Positions 14,230 to 21,429 of a stretch of DNA of 35,504 nt are shown piece by piece; positions within the stretch are counted from its first letter, which is position 1, and each line of letters starts with the position of its first letter. The notes below the pieces were generated by a model, which saw nothing but the letters and a program-made list of their open reading frames with translations, had not been told where the DNA came from and ran no database searches. The stretch lies in contig DATBFX010000203.1 in NCBI GenBank assembly GCA_036558305.1, positions 1 through 35,504 on the forward strand, given 5' to 3'. Source of the stretch: DATBFX01 sp036558305 (GTDB lineage Bacteria; Chloroflexota; Chloroflexia; Thermomicrobiales; UBA6265). The translations under genes were made by a program, and so were the position numbers.

Positions 14230-14934
14230 TCACCCGAAACCGATCGCCCGAAGCTCCCGATCGACGACGACCACCGACGCCTTCCCCCCCAACCATTCGG
14301 CAACGAGCCGCGCCAGTTCGTCGCACGCCGTTCGCAGCGCCTCTGCACCCGCCGGCGGCAGCGCCTCGATGCACAGGAAGGCGTCGGTCGTCGCCTCCGT
14401 CAGCTTGGTGCGGTCGGCTTCGCGCCAGTTCCAGCAGGAGCAGATCGCGCCGAGATCGTCGCGGTAGATCACCGCGCCCGCCGGCGGCGGTTCGGATTCC
14501 GTCCCACCCAGCGGCACGAACGGCTCGTCGCCCATCGCCCGTGTCAAACGGATCTCGCCCACGATCGCGCCGAGATCCTCACCACCGCACGGCAGCTGAT
14601 GCTTCAGGGACACCGTGTTGTAGAGATCGACCAGCGGATTGATGCTACGGAGCCGACCCGCTTTGGCCGATCGCAACAAGCCTTCGATCGACGATTTGTA
14701 CCTGGACGGCTTGACGCCGAACGCCAGGTAGGCGCTCCGCCAGGGCGCAACCGCCGCCAGCGCCCCGATCTCCGCCTCGCCGATCTCCCGCGCCGTCCGC
14801 TCCGCCTGCGCCAGCAGCAGTGCCTCGCACGCCTCGGCGTTCGCCCGGTTGTCGATCCCCCGCACGGCGACGGCGCCGATCGACGCCTCGGGAAAGAGTT
14901 GCCAAAAGGAATCCTCCACCACGAAGCGCACCAT
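14230..14934 (-). CDS. B3/B4 tRNA-binding-domain protein
   Basis: A 234-residue cytosolic protein with the B3/B4 fold of phenylalanyl-tRNA synthetase beta chain as a stand-alone domain: 'WRSAYLAFGVKPSRYKSSIEGLLRSAKAGRLRSINPLVDLYNTVSLKHQLPCGGEDL' carries the hallmark SRYKSS, NPLVDLYN and LP.GG.D patterns. Stand-alone members may edit or deacylate mis-charged tRNA or act on related substrates; the exact role is unsettled. The ATG at 14934 follows AAGGGG by ten bases; an in-frame GTG at 14946-14944 overlapping the upstream stop is an alternative. It sits nine bases or fewer after the LysE-type gene and is surely co-transcribed with it. Confidence 0.85.
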   Translation of the reverse strand: MVRFVVEDSFWQLFPEASIGAVAVRGIDNRANAEACEALLLAQAERTAREIGEAEIGALAAVAPWRSAYLAFGVKPSRYKSSIEGLLRSAKAGRLRSINPLVDLYNTVSLKHQLPCGGEDLGAIVGEIRLTRAMGDEPFVPLGGTESEPPPAGAVIYRDDLGAICSCWNWREADRTKLTEATTDAFLCIEALPPAGAEALRTACDELARLVAEWLGGKASVVVVDRELRAIGFG

Positions 14935-14942
14935 CGTCCGGC

Positions 14943-15569
14943 TCACCCCTTGATCCTTCGCGCCGTCGTCCACAGCAGCCGCACCCCAAAGCTACCAAGG
15001 ATCATCCCACAAGCGGCGTCCAGCACGCGAAACAGACGCGGCCGCGCATACCGCCTCCCCCAGCCGGCGAGTGCCGAGAGGCCCACGGCCCAGCAGAGCG
15101 CACCGACGAGGAAAGCCCCCAGGAACACGGCGGAGGCCGCCACCGTCGGGTTCGATCCGCTCGCCGCCAGCGTGCCGCCGCCGACACCCGCCCAGAACGC
15201 CAACCCGGCCGGGTTGGCGAGCCCGAAAACCAACCCGGTGCCGAGGTCGCCGCCTTTCCCGACCGGTGAGCGCTCACGCGGTCCCGTCCACGCCTCACGC
15301 AGCGCGGCGAACGCCAGGCGACACAAAAAGAGCGAGCCGACCAGACCCAACCCAATCGCAATCGACTCCCGTCGCGCCAGCGCCGCCACCCCGGCGAGGG
15401 CGAGTGCCGCCCACGTGCCATCGCCCAGCATCGCGCCGAGCTGCACCGAGAACGCGGGCCGAAACCCGCGCGCCACTCCCCGGCGAATGCACTCGGCGTT
15501 GACGACGCCCGGCGTCGCCGCGTACGCCAGCCCCAGCCCCAGCGCCGGTGCGAGCAGACCGGTCCCCAT
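14943..15569 (-). CDS. LysE/RhtB-type amino acid exporter
   Basis: A 208-residue membrane protein with about six hydrophobic segments and the family start GLGLAYAATPGVVNAECIRRGVARGFRPAFSVQLGAMLGD, matching the classical P-GP....V...G...G...A....LG pattern. The middle has GLANPAGLAFWAGVGGG, the equivalent of the second conserved 'NPK....' element, here without the Lys. It would export an amino acid or small amine. Coupling to the B3/B4 protein suggests a link to aminoacyl-tRNA or amino acid homeostasis, a pairing also common in other bacteria. AAAGGGGG precedes the ATG. Confidence 0.85.
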   Translation of the reverse strand: MGTGLLAPALGLGLAYAATPGVVNAECIRRGVARGFRPAFSVQLGAMLGDGTWAALALAGVAALARRESIAIGLGLVGSLFLCRLAFAALREAWTGPRERSPVGKGGDLGTGLVFGLANPAGLAFWAGVGGGTLAASGSNPTVAASAVFLGAFLVGALCWAVGLSALAGWGRRYARPRLFRVLDAACGMILGSFGVRLLWTTARRIKG

Positions 15570-15681
15570 CTTCGCGCCCCCTTTCCGACCTCTTCTTGCC
15601 GGTCACAAGGGTACGTGTCCGCGCCGCCGGGGCGAGCGCCAGTTCGCCGACAAAATGCACGGCCACGTGTGGGCCGAGCGC

Positions 15682-16866
15682 CTAGTCGTTGCGGACGATC
15701 AGACCGAGACTGGCCGTGAACCCGTGGAGGTAGGAGGTGGTCCCCACGGGACCGATCTCCCCCGCGCAGAAGAGTCCGGCGAGGGGGAGCGGACCGAGTT
15801 TGCGATCGATCGCGGTCGCGTCGTGATGGGAACTGCCGAACAGCCCGACCCCGCGCCCGTTGCACGAGTTCAAGACGGCCGCGAGCGGTCTGCGACCGGC
15901 GAGGCGCGGTCGCAGGTCGTCGAGCATCAGCGTCAGGTCGAGGTCGGCCGTCGCCGCGTCGCGCACCTGGAACTGGATCGTCTGCCCCAGTCGCGGCAGC
16001 GCCCCGATCGCGATCGCCCCACTGCCGCGGTCGAGCCCGATCAGGTTGCGGACCAGGAAGTCGCCGCGAACGAACTCGTGCCGGTATTCGTCCGCCGCGA
16101 TCCCGACCACCAGGTTCTGCTGCGCCGGCGGTTGCAGCTCCTCCGGCAACGCGCTCAACGTCTCGACCAGGACGTCCACCGCCGGTCGGTTCGAGATCGT
16201 CTCGATCCAGTGGTCCTGGACACCGGTGATCGTCCAGGCCTCGCCGATCGGCTCGCACCCCTGGGATACGAGCGGCACCAACCCGTAGTCGCCGCCGATC
16301 CCCAACCCGACCCCGCCGTCGGCGTACGCCTCGCCGTTCAGGAACACCCAGGTTCGCCGGTCGAGCGGTCCCGGCGACGCGAGCCCGCCGAGGATCGGTG
16401 CCCCGGGGTAGGCCTCCCCGAGCCCGGCGATCAACGCCTCGGCATCCAGGTTGAACGGATCGGCGAAGACGAGCCAGCCGTCGACCTCCCCCGACCCGAC
16501 CCCGAGGCCGCGGTGCCACGCCTCGGCATCCCGGCACGTCTCCACCATCCTCTGCGTGAACCGCACCCCCCGCAACGCACCACCCGGTAACGCCAGCTGC
16601 AACACCGCCAGCGCCGGGACTCGCTCCAACTCGCGCCCCGGTCCGATCACCCCGATCCCGGAACACCCCACCAGCACCGGCGCCCCGGTCTCCCGCCACA
16701 CCCGCCGCACCATCTCCGGGAAGTGCGCCGCATACTCCGACGCCGCAAAGAGGACGACCGCATCCGGCCGCACCCCCCGCGTCTCGTTCAGCGCCCGCTG
16801 CACCGCCGTCTCCCAATCCCCATCGGCCGCAACCGCCGCCCGCGCGCCCGGTGAATCGATGTCCAT
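15682..16866 (-). CDS. FIST sensor-domain protein (FIST_N + FIST_C)
   Basis: A 394-residue soluble protein. The first part (about 20-215) fits FIST_N: AVQRALNETRGVRPDAVVLFAASEY, PVLVGCSGIGVIG, VDGWLVFADPFN, GAPILGGLASPG and a final VGLGIGGDYG. The second part (about 235-385) fits FIST_C: NRPAVDVLVETL, FVRGDFLVRNLIGLD, FQVRDAATADLDL, ALAGLFCAGEIGPV, with the closing CNGRG and GEIGP motifs. FIST domains bind small ligands, probably amino acids, and feed signal-transduction proteins, but this copy carries no output domain. The next gene upstream on this strand is a DUF4388 protein, a class also linked to two-component signalling. The start ATG at 16866 has a GGGGGG run four bases before it. Confidence 0.88.
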   Translation of the reverse strand: MDIDSPGARAAVAADGDWETAVQRALNETRGVRPDAVVLFAASEYAAHFPEMVRRVWRETGAPVLVGCSGIGVIGPGRELERVPALAVLQLALPGGALRGVRFTQRMVETCRDAEAWHRGLGVGSGEVDGWLVFADPFNLDAEALIAGLGEAYPGAPILGGLASPGPLDRRTWVFLNGEAYADGGVGLGIGGDYGLVPLVSQGCEPIGEAWTITGVQDHWIETISNRPAVDVLVETLSALPEELQPPAQQNLVVGIAADEYRHEFVRGDFLVRNLIGLDRGSGAIAIGALPRLGQTIQFQVRDAATADLDLTLMLDDLRPRLAGRRPLAAVLNSCNGRGVGLFGSSHHDATAIDRKLGPLPLAGLFCAGEIGPVGTTSYLHGFTASLGLIVRND

Positions 16867-16881
16867 GATCCCCCCAACGGA

Positions 16882-16937
16882 GTGGCAAGTGGCAAGCGTC
16901 GCCGAACGTGCCGCCCAAGCTCGAAGCTCGAAGCTCG
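16882..16937. repeat. Two short tandem heptamer arrays
   Basis: GTGGCAA occurs twice in tandem (16882-16895), and AAGCTCG three times (16917-16937). Both have a 7-nt unit. They fill the 86-base spacer between the FIST and DUF4388 genes. Confidence 0.7.
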
Positions 16938-16952
16938 CTCCTCGCCACTCGT

Positions 16953-17702
16953 CTATCGTACCGCCACCCGTCCCCGAACCGCTCCGTTCCCGGCAACCGT
17001 CGAAATGAGCCCGCGTTCTTGCAAGGTGAGCACGGCCACTCCGAGGGTGAGTTCGTCGAGTGCCATGTGGACGCTGAGCTCGGGCAGCGTCTTGGCGCCG
17101 GTGCGGAGGGCGTTGACCACCATCGTTTCCGGCGAGGCAAGATCGCCGGATTCGTCGCCGCCGCCCGTTTCGGCGAGGGCGAAAGGGGTGTCCGCTTCGG
17201 GCAGTTGCGTGCGCAGCATCCGCAAGGCCTCGATCCGCTCCTGGGCGGCGCGGAGCAAGACGTCGGGCTCCAACGGCACACCGTCGACCACCGAGGCCGG
17301 CACGACCCCCGGATCGAAGACGAAGATCCCCGGTTGGTCGTCGATCGCCCGCGCCACGACCTCGATCGCCTGGTCTTCGACGCATCGGATCAGGTCGACT
17401 TCGGTGATCCAGCCCCGTTCGACCAGGAGCGCACCGAGCGGTTTCGCGCTGCCGGTTTCGGCCTGGTCGAGTAGCGCCTCCAACAACCGCGGCGTATCCA
17501 GCAACCCCTGCCGCACCAGCATCCGTCCGAGTCGCAACGTCAGGTCGGACGACGTCACCAGCACGAGACGCCCCGCGTCGAAGTAGAGGTAAACCTCTTG
17601 CCCGCCCGCCTTGACCGTCAATCGCCCCGTCCGCCCGCGGCGGCTGAAGACGTCGATCAGGTCGGGCACACCGAGGTCGGTCAACTCGCCGATGGTCGAC
17701 AC
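16953..17702 (-). CDS. DUF4388 (PATAN-like) signalling protein
   Basis: A 249-residue soluble protein. Its start has the DUF4388 hallmark: TIGELTDLGVPDLIDVFSRRGRTGRLTVKAGGQEVYLYFDAGRLVLV, in which G.L..L.DL...-GR-G.L-....YF..G..V is diagnostic. The middle (about 65-125) has two GxxLVxxGxxT-type helices (RLGRMLVRQGLLD, PLGALLVERGWIT) as in type II secretion ATPase-associated MshEN-like regions. The end (about 195-249) is a winged-helix-like LTLGVAVLTLQERGLIST. GTG 17702 with GGAGG ten bases before is chosen over GTG 17750, which lacks a ribosome site. It may scaffold a regulatory complex with the adjacent FIST protein. Confidence 0.8.
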   Translation of the reverse strand: MSTIGELTDLGVPDLIDVFSRRGRTGRLTVKAGGQEVYLYFDAGRLVLVTSSDLTLRLGRMLVRQGLLDTPRLLEALLDQAETGSAKPLGALLVERGWITEVDLIRCVEDQAIEVVARAIDDQPGIFVFDPGVVPASVVDGVPLEPDVLLRAAQERIEALRMLRTQLPEADTPFALAETGGGDESGDLASPETMVVNALRTGAKTLPELSVHMALDELTLGVAVLTLQERGLISTVAGNGAVRGRVAVR

Positions 17703-17895
17703 GCTTCCAATTCCTCCGATGCGGCGAGGGTGTTGCCCCGCTTCCGCCACGGTCGGCGGGTAGGGACAAACACGACCGCACGGTCGCTCCGTTCACGGTA
17801 CCGACGGCGGCCGCATGCCGGCAAGGCAATCCCCCAGCCGGTTGGTCCTGGACCGACCGGCGTACCGAGCAACCACGCCGGGGCACCCGACGTCG

Positions 17896-18116
17896 GGATG
17901 CGCGATTCGCCGTCTCGCACCAGCGCCGGCTGCCGTTGCGCATCGGGTCGAGGAAGAGCCAACCGCACCCCTCGCCCGGGCAGCGCCGGACCCGCGCCAA
18001 CTCGTCCGAAATCGGCAACTCCGCCGCCGAACAGAGCCGGCTGCCCAGCAGCGGGATCCTCGCCGCCGGATGGCGCGCGATCTCGACCAGTCGCGGATCG
18101 TCGATGATATCAACCC
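17896..18116 (-). pseudogene. Remnant of an ABATE/CGNR zinc-finger regulator
   Basis: The minus strand reads RVDIIDDPRLVEIARHP, then ISDELARVRRCPGEGCGWL, then FLDPMRNGSRRWCETANRAS. The C-x4-C-GWLF-D..-RN-..RRWC arrangement is that of the CGNR zinc finger that ends ABATE-type regulators. Here the signature CGNR is lost: WCETANRA stands where WC.MA.CGNRAK is expected, and the following sequence is Arg-rich nonsense. The roughly 130-residue N-terminal ABATE domain is absent and no start codon fits. It therefore looks like a decayed gene fragment. The rest of the 17703-18245 gap holds nothing I can name. Confidence 0.7.
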
Positions 18117-18245
18117 TGCTCTTGACGCACGAGAAACGCGGCCGCTCTCGCCCGCCCCGCTACGGCAGTGCGTCCGCTCTTTGCGCGAAGTCGCGATCCG
18201 GTAATGCTGTGTGTGCGGAAAACAGGGAAGTCTGGAGCATGCACC

Positions 18246-18566
18246 ATGTTGGACGAAGAGATTCGATTCTATGAAGAAAATCTGCCGGATTGGCTCCAAC
18301 GCCACGAAGCTCGCGTCGTGCTCGTGAAGGGGCGGGAGCTGATCGGGTTTTTCGACACCGAGGGTGATGCGATCGAGGAGGGTGCTCGGCTCTTCGGTTT
18401 CACCTCAATTCTCGTGTGTCGCGTTCTGCCGACGCAGCCGTTCGTCTCCGTGCCGGTCATTGCCCACGGCGTACTCGCGATCGAATCCGATCTCGGACGT
18501 ACCATTCGGCAGCGTCTCATCGACCAACTTCAGCACCAAGCGGAGCCATCTGTGCCCGCTTGCTAG
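18246..18566 (+). CDS. Small DUF5678-like protein
   Basis: A 106-residue protein with GGAG ten bases before the ATG. The first half (DEEIRFYEENLPDWLQRHEARVVLVKGRELIGFFDTEGDAIEEGARLFG) matches the DUF5678 pattern: an initial helix with F...LP.L......-V.., a Gly-containing strand, and a helix after -D....A. The second half contains a short strand pair (TSILVCRVLP, FVSVPVIAHG). DUF5678 proteins are often found next to retropepsin-like or toxin-antitoxin genes; no such partner lies here. Function is unknown. Confidence 0.6.
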   Translation: MLDEEIRFYEENLPDWLQRHEARVVLVKGRELIGFFDTEGDAIEEGARLFGFTSILVCRVLPTQPFVSVPVIAHGVLAIESDLGRTIRQRLIDQLQHQAEPSVPAC

Positions 18567-18641
18567 CTGCCATCGGTACCCATCGAGGCGGAAGACGTCC
18601 CGGTAGCACGCTCAGTCCGCCCGCTCTTCTCTCCCGCCTCA

Positions 18642-19643
18642 TCAATACGCCGGCACGTAATCCGGATCGACCGCCCGAATCCCGCCCTCCGGCGGTGCGT
18701 ACCCCTTCGCCACCAGCACATCGACGACTTGCTGGATCACGTCGTCGGGGGTGGAGGCGCCCGCGGTGATCCCGATCGTCGTCGCATCGGTCAGCCACGC
18801 CGCGTCGATGTCCTCGGGCCGCTCGATGTGGTACGAGGGCACGCCCATCGCCTTGCCGACCTCGGCCAGACGGGCGGTGTTGCTGCTCTTCTGGCCGCCG
18901 ATCGCCAGGATCACGTCGCAGTGGTCCCGCTCGACCAGGCGCTTCAGGGCGTTCTGGCGCTCGCTCGTCGGTTCGCAGATCGTGTTGCAGAGGCGGAACT
19001 CCCCGCCCTCCGGCACCACCATCTCCTGCAACTGTCGCGCGAACTTCATCAACTCGTCGACGTTCTTCGTCGTCTGGCTCACCAGTGCCACCTTGCGCGG
19101 CGGCGTCACCTTGCCCGGTCCGATCTCGCCGCGCCGGGCATTCCAGGGCAAGTCCTCGATCTTCTTGGCGGCGACCGCCTTGCTCGTCGCCGCCCACCCG
19201 AGCACGCCCTTGACCTCGGGGTGGTACGCATCGCCGTAGACGACCAGGTAATACCCCTGCCGCACCAGCTTCTGCGCCAACCGCTGCACCTTGGTCACCA
19301 GCGGACAGGTCGTGTCGATCAACTCGAGATTGGCTGCCGCCGCCTGCTCCGCCAGGTGCGGTCCCTGCCCATGCGCGGTGATGGCGACCCGCCGGAACCC
19401 GCGTTCCAGCGCCTCCTGGACCGAACCGGTGCCTTCCACACCGCGCCCCTTCAACCGCTCCACCACCTGCGGGTTGTGGATGATGTCGCCGACCGGCGCC
19501 ACCGGGCCGCTCTTCTCCGCGGCCTCCTGGATGATGTCGAGCGCCCGCCGCACCCCCCAGCAGTAGCCGAGCTCGTCCGCAACGACGATCCGCTTCCGCC
19601 CCTGGGCCACCGGCGCGGGCGCGTCGGTGATAACCGTAACCAT
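18642..19643 (-). CDS. ispH: 4-hydroxy-3-methylbut-2-enyl diphosphate reductase
   Basis: A 333-residue cytosolic iron-sulfur enzyme, last step of the MEP isoprenoid pathway, turning HMBPP into isopentenyl and dimethylallyl diphosphate. The three cluster cysteines are C28 (GYCWGVRRA), C113 (DTTCPLVTKV) and C223 (TICEPTSERQ), and the substrate histidines are H56 (DIIHNPQVV), H91 (ITAHGQG) and H141. QKSSNT (251-256) and ITAGASTPD (about 292-300) are also conserved. It has an insertion around 170-185 (RRGEIGPGKVTPPRK) compared with E. coli IspH. The start ATG 19643 is preferred over an in-frame start eight codons earlier because AAGG sits seven bases before it. Its product pool also supplies the farnesyl diphosphate used by CtaB in this window. 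Confidence 0.95.
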   Translation of the reverse strand: MVTVITDAPAPVAQGRKRIVVADELGYCWGVRRALDIIQEAAEKSGPVAPVGDIIHNPQVVERLKGRGVEGTGSVQEALERGFRRVAITAHGQGPHLAEQAAAANLELIDTTCPLVTKVQRLAQKLVRQGYYLVVYGDAYHPEVKGVLGWAATSKAVAAKKIEDLPWNARRGEIGPGKVTPPRKVALVSQTTKNVDELMKFARQLQEMVVPEGGEFRLCNTICEPTSERQNALKRLVERDHCDVILAIGGQKSSNTARLAEVGKAMGVPSYHIERPEDIDAAWLTDATTIGITAGASTPDDVIQQVVDVLVAKGYAPPEGGIRAVDPDYVPAY

Positions 19644-19657
19644 GGATGCCTTTCTGA

Positions 19658-19688
19658 GAGCCGTCAACTCTCAGCCGTCAGCCGTCAG
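19658..19688. repeat. Tandem heptamer repeat (CAGCCGT unit)
   Basis: In 7-nt phase: GAGCCGT, CAACTCT, CAGCCGT, CAGCCGT, CAG. It sits directly upstream of ispH, overlapping a small TGAGAG/CTCTCA hairpin. Confidence 0.65.
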
Positions 19689-19791
19689 GTTTTCCGCGGC
19701 GCCGATCCGGCGCCGTCCGCACACAAAGTATAGTCGGGTGCCGAGCAGGAGCGCGTCCCACATCGACTGATGTGCATGCTATCTGGCCCAC

Positions 19792-19842
19792 AGTCGGCTT
19801 TAGCCGACTTATGTTGCTGAGCCCGGCACTTCCAGTGCCGGG
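19792..19842 (-). terminator. Double hairpin between ispH and the deacetylase gene
   Basis: Two perfect hairpins: AGTCGGCT (19792-19799) with AGCCGACT (19802-19809), loop of two; and CCCGGCACT (19822-19830) with AGTGCCGGG (19834-19842), loop of three. They lie just after the deacetylase stop on the minus strand and so may terminate it. Tight paired hairpins like these also occur as dispersed palindromes in many genomes. Confidence 0.6.
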
Positions 19843-19873
19843 TCAATCGGCCGCACATTCTCTCAAACCCCGC

Positions 19874-21193
19874 TCAATACCGCACGATCTCCTTCCCCTC
19901 CGCCTTGCCCTCGTCGAACGTATCGCCGAGCGAGTCGGGGACCTGGTTGGGCACGGTGATCGTGTTCGGATCGCCGTCGCTCGTGTAGAGCCGGCTGGGG
20001 TCGGACGCGAACAGATCGAACCAATCCGTCAGCGACGTCGCGTCCCTCAGGTTCTTGTCCTTCTTCTGCGCGTCCTTGTCCCACGCCTGGATGCGCGGGA
20101 TGTAGAGCGGGTCCCAGTCGGTGCTGACCGGCGACACCGACGGGTTGGCACCGACCATCAACGCCCCGAGCATCTGGTAGTCGTGACCGTCGTAAGTGAA
20201 CCCGTTCCGCAGCATATCCCGCTGCTCCTCGTGCCCCTTCTTGGGATAATTCCCGAACGGCATCGCGATGATGTCGGCCTTGACCCGCGAGTCGTACTCC
20301 TGCAACGCCTCGATTGCCCCCCCGACCTGCGCCGCGAACTCCTCGTCGGTCACATCGTAGAGATCCGTGTGGTCGTGCGTATGGTTGCCAACCTCGTACC
20401 CGTTGTCGAGCAACCAGCCGATCTTCTGCGAGCAGTATTGCGTCTGGTCGTCCTCGTGTGTGGTCGGTCCCCAGTCGAAGCAGAACGTGGGGATGACCGC
20501 GAAGAACCCTCCCCGCCCGAAGTCCGGATGCTTGGCATACATCGCCTCGATGATCCCAACGGCCGAATCGGGATCGATGGTCACCGAGCCGTCGTTCCCG
20601 ATCAGGTAGCGGAACTGGCTGGCGTAGGAGTCGTCGAACGTGAGCACCACCGGGTGCTTGCCGGCCGGCGCCTTGATCTCGTTCTGGATCACGTCGCGCA
20701 GCGGCACGATGTAGAAGTCGTGCTTGTAGAGCCAATCCAGATCGGCGCGGAAATCGGCGATCGTCCGCGCGAACTGCGCTTCGTCTTTGGGATCGGCGAC
20801 GAGGTCGTGGTATTCGAGCACCGGGATTTGCCCCAGCTCGTCGGGCTTGAACCGCGCCAACTCTTGTGCCGTCAGCTTGCGACCGGTCACCAGGTCGGCG
20901 CTTTCTGCCGGGGAGGTCGCCGTGGACGCGGCAGCGGGCTGGCTGGTCGGTGTCGGCGCGGCCGTCGCCGCCTCGCCATCGGTCGCCGTCGCCGTCGGCA
21001 AAGCGGTCTCGGTCGGCGTCGGCTGGTCGATCCGCGCGACTTCGCCCGGCGGCGTCCCCGGAATCCACTGAATCTGGGCGCCCTCCGTGCCGTCGCCGCC
21101 GCAGCCGGTCAGGACGGCGGCGGCGACGCCCATTGCCACCAGCGCCACCAGCGGGCGCCGGAGCGAGCGCGACGGACGGAACCGATCGATCAC
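19874..21193 (-). CDS. Polysaccharide deacetylase lipoprotein (NodB fold)
   Basis: A 439-residue exported protein. GTG 21193 has GGAGG ten bases before it and directly precedes a lipoprotein signal peptide (RRPLVALVAMGVAAAVLTGC, with lipobox LTGC and lipidated C31). A Thr/Pro/Ala-rich spacer (about 45-100) reaches out from the membrane. The NodB-type barrel (about 120-345) has the metal motifs VVLTFDDSY (D187, D188) and HTHDH (H271, H275) and a PFGNYPK strand, which carries the metal-arm Arg region of other members. It would remove acetyl groups from a surface glycan. A tail (about 350-439) is specific to this protein. The start of an excellent promoter is found upstream at 21320-21349. Confidence 0.9.
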   Translation of the reverse strand: MIDRFRPSRSLRRPLVALVAMGVAAAVLTGCGGDGTEGAQIQWIPGTPPGEVARIDQPTPTETALPTATATDGEAATAAPTPTSQPAAASTATSPAESADLVTGRKLTAQELARFKPDELGQIPVLEYHDLVADPKDEAQFARTIADFRADLDWLYKHDFYIVPLRDVIQNEIKAPAGKHPVVLTFDDSYASQFRYLIGNDGSVTIDPDSAVGIIEAMYAKHPDFGRGGFFAVIPTFCFDWGPTTHEDDQTQYCSQKIGWLLDNGYEVGNHTHDHTDLYDVTDEEFAAQVGGAIEALQEYDSRVKADIIAMPFGNYPKKGHEEQRDMLRNGFTYDGHDYQMLGALMVGANPSVSPVSTDWDPLYIPRIQAWDKDAQKKDKNLRDATSLTDWFDLFASDPSRLYTSDGDPNTITVPNQVPDSLGDTFDEGKAEGKEIVRY

Positions 21194-21319
21194 GCGGTAC
21201 GAGCCTCCGACGTCCGGTGGACACCAGGGGTCGGCCACCGTCCGGCGACGCGGCCGGGCGCAGGACGGCGCACCCGTCCGCTTGCTGGCAAAGGAAAGCG
21301 GCCGATCCGGACACGGGCG

Positions 21320-21349
21320 AGTATAGGAGCCGGTCTTCGCGACTGTCGA
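21320..21349 (-). promoter_or_regulatory. Promoter of the deacetylase gene
   Basis: On the minus strand, TCGACA (plus 21344-21349) and TATACT (plus 21320-21325) are separated by 18 bases. Five of six positions match the -35 consensus, and TATACT matches five of six at -10. Confidence 0.6.
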
Positions 21350-21429
21350 GGAGTAGGGACGTGCGGCCTACCCCTGCCGGGGAGGTCGGGGCATCAAGGT
21401 GGCCTCGGATCGGGCCGGCCGGCCCCGCC

